DNA of 64,000 bases, taken from the NCBI GenBank assembly GCA_030583905.1, contig CP129481.1, positions 2,510,136 to 2,574,135 of the forward strand, written 5' to 3'. Position numbers and translations under genes: made by a program. This DNA comes from Anaerolineales bacterium. Its GTDB lineage: Bacteria > Chloroflexota > Anaerolineae > Anaerolineales > Villigracilaceae. Of the stretch, positions 17,749-25,257 are shown piece after piece. The notes under the pieces are model-generated. The model saw only the letters and a program-made list of their open reading frames with translations, did no database searches and was not told where the DNA came from. Positions within the stretch are counted from its first letter, which is position 1; every line of letters starts with the position of its first letter.

Positions 17749-18245
17749 TGTCCCGCCGCCTTCACCGCTTTGGACATCAGTTCGCGAATCCCCACACCGC
17801 GATTCGCGGTTGTGTTCACAATGGGAATGTCGCCGAGAAACTGCGAAAGATGATCGAGGTTGATCCTTGAGCCGTCCTTTTGCAGGTCGTCGGTCATGTT
17901 GAGCGCCATCACCACGGGCACATCGAGTTCGAGCAATTGCACGGTCAGATACAGATTGCGCTCGAGGTTGGTCGCATCCACCACATTGATGACCACATCG
18001 GGGCGGTCTTCGATGATGAAATCGCGCGCGATGATCTCTTCGGGGGAATACGCCGTCAGGCTGTACGTGCCGGGCAGGTCCACAACATTGACGAACGTCT
18101 CCCCGACTTTGATCCTGCCTTCTTTTTTCTCCACGGTCTTGCCGGGCCAATTCCCCGTATGCTGTGACAGCCCCGTCAGCGCGTTGAAGATGGTGGTCTT
18201 CCCGGCGTTCGGGTTGCCAGCCAGCGCAATCGTCAACTCAGCCAT
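17745..18245 (-). CDS. feoB: FeoB GTPase domain as a separate protein
   Basis: GTP-binding half of the ferrous iron transporter, 166 residues. G1 is GNPNAGKTTIFN, the switch I Thr is in GNWPGKTVEKKEG, G3 is DLPGTYSL and G4 is NMTD. The frame ends after AVKAAGQ, where a one-piece FeoB would continue into the membrane part. GAGGT lies four nt before the ATG at 18245, which overlaps the feoA end by eight bases. Since both halves keep all motifs, they most likely work as a two-subunit FeoB. Confidence 0.88.
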   Translation of the reverse strand: MAELTIALAGNPNAGKTTIFNALTGLSQHTGNWPGKTVEKKEGRIKVGETFVNVVDLPGTYSLTAYSPEEIIARDFIIEDRPDVVINVVDATNLERNLYLTVQLLELDVPVVMALNMTDDLQKDGSRINLDHLSQFLGDIPIVNTTANRGVGIRELMSKAVKAAGQ

Positions 18246-18489
18246 TGACCACCTCATGCAAACGGACTTCGATATGCGCGGCTTCTTCTCTCCGCAACGC
18301 GAGGTGATAGCCCTTGATGAAATACGCCACCGGGTCGCCCAGCGGAGCGTCCCGCTCGATCAAGATGGTCTCGCCTTTGACGATGCCCATTTCCACAAAG
18401 CGGCGGCGCAATGCGCCCGCGCCGTTGACCTTCAAGATCGTCCCGCGTTGACCGGGTCGCAGCAGATGCAGTTGAATTGATTCAGCCAT
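18238..18489 (-). CDS. feoA: FeoA SH3-like protein
   Basis: Cytosolic partner of FeoB in Fe(II) uptake, 83 residues with the FeoA SH3-like fold: HLLRPGQRGTILKVNGAG, RRRFVEMGIVKGETILIER, AYFIKGYHLALRREEAAHIEV. The length is usual. It overlaps the dtxR-type gene upstream (18482-18489) and the feoB GTPase gene downstream (18238-18245) by eight bases each, indicating tight translational coupling in the order dtxR-feoA-feoB(G)-feoB(M)-feoC. Confidence 0.92.
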   Translation of the reverse strand: MAESIQLHLLRPGQRGTILKVNGAGALRRRFVEMGIVKGETILIERDAPLGDPVAYFIKGYHLALRREEAAHIEVRLHEVVNG

Positions 18490-19168
18490 GATGGTTTCCT
18501 TGTTGTTTCGTTGGTCTCACGATCACAAATTCAGCCAGTGACAGCCCCAATGCCACTTCCTTATTCTCCACCCTCAATGTCAGCGGACCCTGCATCGGCG
18601 CGGCTTCGATGATTTCAATATCGCGCCCGGGCAGAATATTCCGCTCCTGCAGATATTTCAGCACCTCTGTCGCCGTCGCATTGACCGCCAGCACGCGCAC
18701 CGCCGTGCCAACTTCCGCTTCGCTCAGCAAGATGCCGTCCAGCGGCTCGAACGAGCCATCCTCGGCAGGGATCGGGTTCCCGCGCGGGCAGGTCTTCGGA
18801 TGCTCCAAAAATGCAGCCAGCGCCTCGGTCACCTCCGGCGCGGTCGCATGTTCCAGCGAGCACGCAAATTCATACACCTGCGCCCACTCGATCTTCAAAT
18901 GGTCGTGTAAAAAACGCTCCCACAATCTCTGCCTGCGCAGCACATTGCTGGCAACCTCGCGCCCCTTCTTCGTCAACGTCACGCCTTTATATGGCTTGTG
19001 CGTGACCAGCCCCTGCTCTCCCAAACGCCGCACCATCTCGTTCGCGGAAACAGGCGTCACGCTCAAACGTTCCGCAAGGCGGGCCATCGCCACCACATCG
19101 CGGTTGTCCAGCTCCGCGATCGCTTTGAGATACATTTCCGTGCTTTCACTCATGGGTTTCAAATTCAT
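18482..19168 (-). CDS. DtxR/MntR-family metal-dependent repressor
   Basis: Metal-sensing repressor of 228 residues. The N-terminus is a winged helix (EMYLKAIAELDNRDVVAMARLAERL, VTPVSANEMVRRLGEQGLV). The dimer and metal-binding part contains ERFLHDHLKIEW, ACSLEHATAPEVTEALAAFL and CPRGNPIP, with the Cys, Glu and His expected for metal sites. The last 75 residues form an SH3/FeoA-like domain, as in DtxR and IdeR. As first gene of the feo operon it probably represses its own operon when iron is high. The start may be 19168 (MNLKP) or 19153 (MSEST). A GGCATGCC palindrome sits directly before 19168. Confidence 0.88.
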   Translation of the reverse strand: MNLKPMSESTEMYLKAIAELDNRDVVAMARLAERLSVTPVSANEMVRRLGEQGLVTHKPYKGVTLTKKGREVASNVLRRQRLWERFLHDHLKIEWAQVYEFACSLEHATAPEVTEALAAFLEHPKTCPRGNPIPAEDGSFEPLDGILLSEAEVGTAVRVLAVNATATEVLKYLQERNILPGRDIEIIEAAPMQGPLTLRVENKEVALGLSLAEFVIVRPTKQQGNHHG

Positions 19169-19185
19169 AAGGCATGCCTATTAAA
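19166..19185. promoter_or_regulatory. Candidate operator of the dtxR-feo operon
   Basis: The perfect palindrome AGGCATGCCT (19170-19179) with AT-rich flanks (ATAAGGCATGCCTATT) lies within two bases of the first start codon. Its shape resembles known DtxR/IdeR-type sites, and its position suits autoregulation. This is inference. Confidence 0.5.
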
Positions 19186-19303
19186 TAATGTTATGGTTGA
19201 CCTTATTATTCCAGATGCTCCTCTTTTTAGACATGGAAGGAAATCCCGTCTTTTTGTGACTTAATTCACAACGCTTCCCGCCGCCCTGACACGTGATCCC
19301 GAT

Positions 19304-19336
19304 AAAAAAACAGACCCTGCGCTGCGGCAGAGTCTG
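19304..19336 (-). terminator. Terminator of the LysR-family gene
   Basis: On the minus strand CAGAC TCTGC ... GCAGG GTCTG pairs with one wobble and is followed by seven T. Confidence 0.75.
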
Positions 19337-19363
19337 CAAAATGAGTCGCGCGATGTATCGGTA

Positions 19364-20311
19364 TTACGCCATCATCTTAAAATTGACCAGACTATCCCAG
19401 ATCTCCGTATTCAACTGCTCGCGCCGCGATTGGGCGAAATCCCAGAACAAGGTTTGGGAGCGTGTGAAAGGATAGTTCAAGTTGCGCACAATGTAGACCG
19501 TACGCCGCAGGTCCAAGCCCTGCAGTTCGACCTTCTTGATGCGCCCGAACGCCAATCCGCGCGCCGCCACCATTTCAGAGACGAAGGCGATGCCCACGCC
19601 GCGTTCCACCGCCATTTCGATCGCTTCCGGATTGCCAAGTTCCATGGTCACATTCAGCATATCGGGCGTAATGCCAAAATTCTTCAAGTTTTGCAGCACC
19701 GTTTCACTCGTCCCGGATATTTCTTCCGGCATGATCATGCGCTGATCCTGCAGGTCATCGGGCGTGGCTTTGCCGTAATCCGCCCAGGGATGGTCGGACG
19801 AAACGATCAGAAAGATGCGGTCATCGAACAGGGGCAGGCACTCAAGATCCCGGTGTTCAAAATACTTGCTTGAAACACCCATGGGAATGCTTTGATTCAA
19901 CAGGCGGTCATGCACTCCCTCCCGTCCCATTATCTTAACGCGCGGATGAACCGCCGGATATTCCCGTTGAAAGTCGGAGAGCAGCGCGGGCATGAGATAC
20001 TTCCCCGCCGATGTGGAACAACCGATCAACAATTCGCCGCCCACGTGATTATTGATACCCTGAAAGCCGTCTTCCAGCATGCGGGCGGCGCGCAGCACCT
20101 CCCGCGCCATCGGCAGAATGGACTGCCCCGCCTCGCTCAACTCCACCGAGCGTCCGCGGCGGATGAACAACTCCACGCCGTATGCCTTCTCCATCGATTG
20201 GATATTCTGGCTGACGGCGGATTGCGACATGTGAAGTCGTTTCGCCGCATTGCTGAAATTCTTTTCCTCCGCGGCGATGAGAAAGACCCGCAAAGTGGAC
20301 AATTCGATCAT
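19364..20311 (-). CDS. LysR-family transcription regulator
   Basis: DNA-binding regulator of 315 residues. The helix-turn-helix NFSNAAKRLHMSQSAVSQNIQSMEKAYG lies at about residues 17-45 and the substrate-binding domain from residue 90 (GGELLIGCSTSAGKYLMPALLS). The overall pattern is close to the CysL/YeiE-like group, some of which respond to sulfite or to redox state (family knowledge, not proven here). The start at 20311 has GGAG six nt upstream. It is read in the same direction as the four-rhodanese and cytochrome genes and is a plausible regulator of this redox cluster. Confidence 0.9.
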   Translation of the reverse strand: MIELSTLRVFLIAAEEKNFSNAAKRLHMSQSAVSQNIQSMEKAYGVELFIRRGRSVELSEAGQSILPMAREVLRAARMLEDGFQGINNHVGGELLIGCSTSAGKYLMPALLSDFQREYPAVHPRVKIMGREGVHDRLLNQSIPMGVSSKYFEHRDLECLPLFDDRIFLIVSSDHPWADYGKATPDDLQDQRMIMPEEISGTSETVLQNLKNFGITPDMLNVTMELGNPEAIEMAVERGVGIAFVSEMVAARGLAFGRIKKVELQGLDLRRTVYIVRNLNYPFTRSQTLFWDFAQSRREQLNTEIWDSLVNFKMMA

Positions 20312-20423
20312 TTTTTTCTCCGTATCCAATAAGTGGTGATGATGGGTTCTTTGCATAAGAATAAGCCTTTCTCATAAGCCTGGGTAGTGACAATCGTCAA
20401 GTTTCACTTATGACGCCATAAAG

Positions 20424-20458
20424 CAATCTGCCTGCGAGTCCTCCTCACAGGCAGATTG
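20424..20458 (-). terminator. Hairpin after the rhodanese gene
   Basis: CAATCTGCCTG (20424-20434) pairs with CAGGCAGATTG (20448-20458). On the minus strand it lies about 30 nt beyond the rhodanese stop and is followed by CTTTAT, a weak T-tract. Confidence 0.55.
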
Positions 20459-20488
20459 TTCTCATATCAGGAGCATGCTCCCGCTTCG

Positions 20489-22237
20489 TTACTTGACGAC
20501 CGGCAGTTCAGCCCCGATCCAGCCGCCCATCCCCCCGTTCAGATTGCGGACATTGGTGTATCCAAGGGATTGCAGATACATCTGGACCACCGTACCGCGA
20601 TGACCGCTCGCGCAGATCACAACGATGATGGCGTCCTTCTCGGCGGGCAGTTGGTCCAGGTTGGCGGGAACGTCATTGAGCGGAACCAACACCGCGCCGT
20701 CGATATGACCGACATCATCCCATTCCGCCTGGCGGCGAATGTCGAGCAGGAAGATTTCCTTGCCTTCCGCCAATTCGGTGTTCAGCACATCATTTTTGAC
20801 CGAACCGAAGCCGGCAGCCGAATCAAGATTGCTCAAATAATTGTCGAAGTAGGCAAGGCGGGTGGCATCCACATCCGGCGTGCTGATGGATTCAGCCGCT
20901 TCGGGCATGCCTTCCACCACTCCGAATTCGGCTTTCTTCCAGGCGTTCATGCCGCCGTTCAGGTTGAAGACTTCCGTGTAACCCAGCATGCGCAGGGCGA
21001 CCATGGCGTAGCCGCCGCGATGACCGGAGGCGCACATGATCACGATCTTCTCATCTTTGCCGGGCAGTTTGTCGAGGTTCTTCATCAACTCGCGGATCTC
21101 GATATGGATCGCGCCTTCGATGTAACCATTAGTTTCAATTTCAGAGGCTTGACGGACATCCACGATGAAGGGCGGATTTTCCACCAGCATCTGGTTCAGG
21201 TCGGCGGCTGCCACCGAGTAGAACTTCTGCTCGGCGGGCAGGTTGGTGATGAAATAGGCGAAAGTGGCGGACCAGTCAACTACACCGACAACAGGCATGC
21301 CGGCGGCTTTCCAACCGTTGAGTCCGCCGCCCAGGTTGACGACATCGGTATAGCCCATCAGGCGCAGAGCCATCATGACCATGCCGCCGCGATGACCGGA
21401 GGCGCACAGGATGACAATGCGGGCATCTTTATCCGCCGGGAGTTGGTCCACGTTGGCAAAGAAATCGCTGAACGGCAGGTTGATGGAACCTTCGATGTAG
21501 CCGTCCTTGTCCCATTCACCCTGACTGCGGACATCCACGATGAAGGGCAGGTCGGAACCGGTCAGTTCTTCGGACAATTTGGCAGCGTTGATGGCGTAGA
21601 AGCCTTCCGGCATGTTGACAAAGAATCCATTGAGCATCTCATAGAGAGGTTGGTCGTCAACAATGGGAGTGCTGATGGCTTCAGGCGCCTGGGGCATGGA
21701 GCCGGTCACGACCGGGAGTTCGGCTTTCTTCCACGCATTGAGACCGCCGCCCAGGTTGCGGACGTCGGTGTAGCCCAAAAGCCTCAGGGCTGCCATGACC
21801 ATGCCGCCGCGATGACCGGAGGCGCACAGGACGACGATGGTGTCATCCAAACCGGGGAGTTTGTCCAGGTTGTTGAGCACGTCGCGGACGGGGATATTCA
21901 CAGTTCCGTCAATATAGCCGTCTTTTTCCAATTCGGCGGCTTCGCGCACATCCAGCAGGAAGATATCCTTCTCGACAAGCTCGGTATTGAGTACGGCAGC
22001 GCCGACCGAGCCGTAACCTTTGTCGGCGGGCAGGTTGGCGGCGAGGTCGGTGAACAGTGCCAGCGCATCCGGTCCGGTCTCGACAACGGGTTCTTCTTCC
22101 ACGATAACTTCGGGGGCGGTCTCCGGTTGCTGTTCTTCCACTACCACCGGCTCGGCCGGTGCAGGCGAACCGCACGCGCTCATGATCAGGCTGAGCGCAA
22201 GGAACAGGGCAAACACTACTTGAAACTTTTTATACAT
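20489..22237 (-). CDS. Lipoprotein with four rhodanese domains
   Basis: A 582-residue lipoprotein. The signal peptide ends LSLIMSAC with the lipid Cys at 22, then a Pro/Glu/Val-rich linker to about residue 55. Four rhodanese domains follow, each with the same active loop CASGHRG; the Cys are residues 138, 278, 402 and 542. Each domain ends with an NLGGGLNAWK-like segment. Rhodanese domains carry sulfur as a Cys persulfide, and with the loop intact all four may be active. The location would be the outer face of the cell membrane. Near-identical DNA around the CASGHRG codons shows recent internal duplication. AAGGAG lies ahead of the ATG at 22237. The 13-haem cytochrome gene lies 45 nt upstream. 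Confidence 0.93.
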   Translation of the reverse strand: MYKKFQVVFALFLALSLIMSACGSPAPAEPVVVEEQQPETAPEVIVEEEPVVETGPDALALFTDLAANLPADKGYGSVGAAVLNTELVEKDIFLLDVREAAELEKDGYIDGTVNIPVRDVLNNLDKLPGLDDTIVVLCASGHRGGMVMAALRLLGYTDVRNLGGGLNAWKKAELPVVTGSMPQAPEAISTPIVDDQPLYEMLNGFFVNMPEGFYAINAAKLSEELTGSDLPFIVDVRSQGEWDKDGYIEGSINLPFSDFFANVDQLPADKDARIVILCASGHRGGMVMMALRLMGYTDVVNLGGGLNGWKAAGMPVVGVVDWSATFAYFITNLPAEQKFYSVAAADLNQMLVENPPFIVDVRQASEIETNGYIEGAIHIEIRELMKNLDKLPGKDEKIVIMCASGHRGGYAMVALRMLGYTEVFNLNGGMNAWKKAEFGVVEGMPEAAESISTPDVDATRLAYFDNYLSNLDSAAGFGSVKNDVLNTELAEGKEIFLLDIRRQAEWDDVGHIDGAVLVPLNDVPANLDQLPAEKDAIIVVICASGHRGTVVQMYLQSLGYTNVRNLNGGMGGWIGAELPVVK

Positions 22238-22282
22238 TATGTCTTCTCCTTGTGAAGATTCTTTTTTTCATATCAAGCGGCT

Positions 22283-23800
22283 TTACGGCAGCTTGTGACA
22301 TCCAGAGCAACTTTCATTCTTGTATTCGATGTGACTTTCAGGGAACACGGGCGCATTGCGAATACCGGCGGCATGACAGGCGACACATGAGGTCGTGGCA
22401 AGGTTGGCATGGCTTGCCGGTTGCGGAATGGCGGCAAAGATCAGGTCCAGCGGAGCCGGCAGGGCTTGCACGATCACGGACGAGTTCGCTGTCAATTCGG
22501 CTTCCTGCACTTTGTCGGCGGTCAGGAAAATATCCGGGTTGCCGTGGCAGGCTTCGCACGAGGCATTCTGAGGCGTATTCCGTTGAATGTTGTGCGGAGT
22601 GGCATATACCCATGTCGGCAGGGCATTGAAGTTCGACAGCAGGTCCTCTCCGTAGAATTCATAGCTGGTCGGCGCGATCGGCACATGGCGGACAGGAACA
22701 TACTTGTAGGGACGCTCTTCGTTTTGGATCGGATTCTTCCCAATGAAGAACGTCGCGTAGGTCGCCTGCGTCTCGAAGAACGGATTTCCGCTCGTCTCGC
22801 TGACCGCTACGTGACAGCCGTCGCAGCTTGTGTAACTGATCGAGTGACAGACCTGGCAGGATAGATCATCGCTGTGCTGTCCGTGCATTTCGACGCCGTC
22901 CGCGCCGCCTGCCGCATCAGGATGACAGTCGGTACACTTCGGGTCTTCCGCCCCGCTCAAGCGATGGTCCGGCATGAGGGATGCATCCGCCGTACCGTGT
23001 ATGGCTTCGCCCGTATGGCATTTCACACAATTCATGCGCGCTTCGCGGAAGTGAACATCGCCGGGGAAGCCTTCATTCTTGCCGAGGAACTCGTTCCCAA
23101 CGCGGCTGCCGTGACAAGCCGTACAGGAACGCGTCATCGGCGGGGTCTTCTCGAAGACATGCCCGGTGAACAAGCCGCCGCCCACGTTCTTTGGCTGGCT
23201 GACATGGCACTCGCCGCAGGATGTATGGCACGACGCGCAGTGATTGCCGAACATTTCTTCCAGCGCGGGGTGGTCTTCAGGGATGTTCCCGTTGCGGGTG
23301 TTGATGGTCGTCCAATACCCGGCTTGCGTGTTGTGCAAAGAATTCGGATACGCAGCCGCTTCCGCTTCATGGCATTCGGCGCAATACACATCGGGCTGTT
23401 CGCTTGGGCTGGCGGTCATTTCGGTATGCGCGCTGTCCTTCACGGAAACATTCACGCCTCCATGGCACTCGATACACGTCAACTTGCCGTGTTCGGTCTG
23501 CAGGAATTTTTCAGCATCGACGAGCACTTTCTCCCATGGCTCCAACGGAGCCACCTCGCCCCCTCAGCCAACCCCTTTGGATTCAGCCTCGTGGTCCGCC
23601 TCTTCAGGCTTCGCCGTATCGATGAGGCGCTGCTTATCCGTATGGCACGATAGACATTCGCTCGAATCCGGCGCAGACTCAGCGGCAACTGCTTCTGTTT
23701 CTATCGGCATTTCCGCCGCCGGAACCTCTGCCCGCGCCGAACACCCGGACAGGAACGCCCCCAGCACGATCAAAACGCCCACTATCATCTTTGTATTCAT
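22283..23800 (-). pseudogene. 13-haem cytochrome c lipoprotein interrupted by an in-frame UGA
   Basis: One frame of 506 codons carries 13 CxxCH haem motifs, but codon 79 is TGA (23566-23564). The first part has a lipoprotein signal (GVLIVLGAFLSGC), a Pro/Glu/Ala linker and haem motif CLSCH. After the stop come twelve more: CIECH, CAECH, CASCH, CGECH, CTACH, CVKCH, CTDCH, CQVCH, CDGCH, CEACH, CVACH and CSGCH, ending at CHKLP. The second part alone has no signal peptide, so it could not be exported for haem attachment, which argues for a single protein. TGA may be a mutated TGG (Trp), a sequencing error or a recoded codon. A perfect hairpin follows it (23552-23538). A GTG at 23554 could act as an internal start. 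Start ATG 23800, GGAG five nt upstream. Likely role: periplasmic or surface electron transfer with the neighbouring rhodanese lipoprotein. Confidence 0.82.
23538..23566 (-). other. In-frame UGA followed by a SECIS-like hairpin
   Basis: On the minus strand TGA (23566-23564) is followed by 11 nt, then GGCTCC-GTT-GGAGCC (23552-23538). The 3-nt loop begins with G and lies 17 nt after the UGA. This fits the loose bacterial SECIS pattern, but a six-bp hairpin in GC-rich coding DNA can arise by chance. Confidence 0.4.
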
Positions 23801-23907
23801 TGCATCTCCAATTGTGATATATTTCACTAAAAGAGATTTTATACCATTCCCATATTTGGATAAGTGATAAAGGTAATATTCAAGTATTAGATTCGCTAAT
23901 GAATACA

Positions 23908-23959
23908 TATAATGTGCGAAAGTAGGTCGGATTTTCTAAAATTGCGCGCAACTTTAGAA
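23908..23959. promoter_or_regulatory. Control region between cytochrome and Trx-VKOR genes
   Basis: A plus-strand TATAAT (23908-23913) is followed by a 26-bp near-perfect palindrome, TTCTAAA-ATTGCG at 23934 pairing with CGCAAC-TTTAGAA ending 23959, one mismatch. It would lie in the leader of the Trx-VKOR transcript and upstream of the cytochrome gene, so it may be an operator for the whole redox cluster. Confidence 0.45.
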
Positions 23960-24063
23960 GCAAAATCTTCCGATTTGCTTTAATATCCCCTCGAACGATG
24001 ACATATCTCACTTGCCCCACAAAACTCAAAAGTTACAATTCGTTTATAGATAAGGAGCAAGCC

Positions 24064-25146
24064 GTGAAAAAGACCCTTGCAGTATTCAGCCTGTTGATCC
24101 TTGCCAGTTTATTGGTCATCCCCTCCGCACACGCGCAGACGCCGGATGCTGTTGTGCGCGCCGTGTTCTTCTACTCTCCAAGCTGCGGGCATTGTCACTA
24201 CGTCATCGAAAACACCTTTCCCCCGCTCCTTGAAAAATACGGCGACCAGCTCCAGATCGTCGGCGTTGACGTCACCCAGCCCGATGGACAGAAACTGTTC
24301 CTCGCGGCACTGCAAAAATTCGGTCTGGAAAGCAGCGGGGTTCCCTTCCTTGTCGTTGGAAACATCTACCTGATCGGCTCTGCCGACATCCCCGAACGAT
24401 TCCCCGCCCTGATTGAAACCCATCTTGCGCAGGGCGGCATCGACTGGCCCGATATTTCCGGCTTGCCCGAATATTTGGGCATCTCCGCGCCTCAAACGCA
24501 GCTCGAACCTGCCGATTCCACCCAGACCGCCACCACCCTTCCAATTGGGGATACGGCAACCTGGCAGGAAAAATTTTCAAGAGACCCCGTTGGAAACTCG
24601 CTTGCAGTGGTTGTGCTATTCAGCATGTTTACCGCCGTTCTTTGGGGAGTTGGCGAATTTCGTAAAACCACCAGGAAAAAGAGAGGTGTAAAGACAGCAG
24701 AACCCATTTCATGGAATTGGTATATCCCGGTCTTGTCTCTGATCGGGATTGTCGTAGCCGGTTATCTTGCCTATGTGGAAACTGCTCACGTCACTGCCGT
24801 CTGCGGACCGGTGGGAGATTGCAACACCGTGCAGCAAAGCGCATATGCCCGCCTGTTCGGCGTCCTGCCCATCGGCGTGCTGGGGCTGATCGGCTACATC
24901 GCCATCGCGATTGCGTGGATTCTCGCCCGCTACTCGAAAGGGACTCTGTCGAACTGGTCGACTGTCGCATTGCTCGCTTTCAGCGCGTTCGGCACGCTCT
25001 TCTCCATCTACCTGACCTTCCTTGAGCCTTTTGTCATCGGCGCGACTTGCGCGTGGTGCATCACATCCGCGATATTGATCACCATCATCATGCTCCTGTC
25101 CATCCGCCCGGGGAAATTCGCGCTGAGACAATTAAAACTGGTATAG
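24064..25146 (+). CDS. Thioredoxin-VKOR fusion (disulfide bond formation)
   Basis: Membrane oxidase of 360 residues. After a signal peptide (to about SAHAQ) comes a thioredoxin-like domain with FYSPSCGHCHYV (Cys41 and Cys44), then a membrane helix (AVVVLFSMFTAVLWG) and a VKOR domain of four to five helices. The latter has the loop Cys pair in VCGPVGDC and the CAWC quinone-site pair. In bacteria VKOR takes electrons from Trx- or DsbA-like partners and passes them to quinone, making disulfides outside the cell. The GTG at 24064 was preferred because AAGGAG lies 6 nt upstream and a signal peptide starts there. Cytochrome c maturation and rhodanese folding next door both depend on thiol redox state. 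Confidence 0.9.
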   Translation: MKKTLAVFSLLILASLLVIPSAHAQTPDAVVRAVFFYSPSCGHCHYVIENTFPPLLEKYGDQLQIVGVDVTQPDGQKLFLAALQKFGLESSGVPFLVVGNIYLIGSADIPERFPALIETHLAQGGIDWPDISGLPEYLGISAPQTQLEPADSTQTATTLPIGDTATWQEKFSRDPVGNSLAVVVLFSMFTAVLWGVGEFRKTTRKKRGVKTAEPISWNWYIPVLSLIGIVVAGYLAYVETAHVTAVCGPVGDCNTVQQSAYARLFGVLPIGVLGLIGYIAIAIAWILARYSKGTLSNWSTVALLAFSAFGTLFSIYLTFLEPFVIGATCAWCITSAILITIIMLLSIRPGKFALRQLKLV

Positions 25147-25176
25147 AAAAGTCCGCGCAGGAATGTGTGCATCAAT

Positions 25177-25213
25177 AAAGCCCCCTCCCCAAAATTGGGG
25201 AGGGGGCTTTGCC
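25177..25213 (+). terminator. Terminator of the Trx-VKOR gene
   Basis: AAAGCCCCCTCCCCAA pairs with TTGGGGAGGGGGCTTT around two bases. Very GC-rich; similar C-run/G-run palindromes occur at 49264 and inside hsdS. Confidence 0.8.
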
Positions 25214-25257
25214 TCTAAAACAAGTACAATAAGTTTGAACCAGAGAGAGGCAACCTG

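Noticed and set aside
20456..22255. 599-residue rightward frame opposite the rhodanese gene
   Set aside because: It is the antisense shadow of a clear four-rhodanese gene; its repeats only mirror the rhodanese repeats.
23564..23566. General reassignment of UGA to Trp in this organism
   Set aside because: Several genes here end with TGA at sensible positions (feoB GTPase domain, hsdR-region toxin, DUF58 and others), so UGA is a normal stop.
23998..24063. Upstream start for the Trx-VKOR protein at 23998
   Set aside because: The extra 22 residues would hide the signal peptide; AAGGAG and a GTG at 24064 define a better start.
25177..25213. Insertion sequence end at the C/G-run palindrome
   Set aside because: It is placed and shaped as a terminator after the Trx-VKOR gene; no transposase or target duplication is present.
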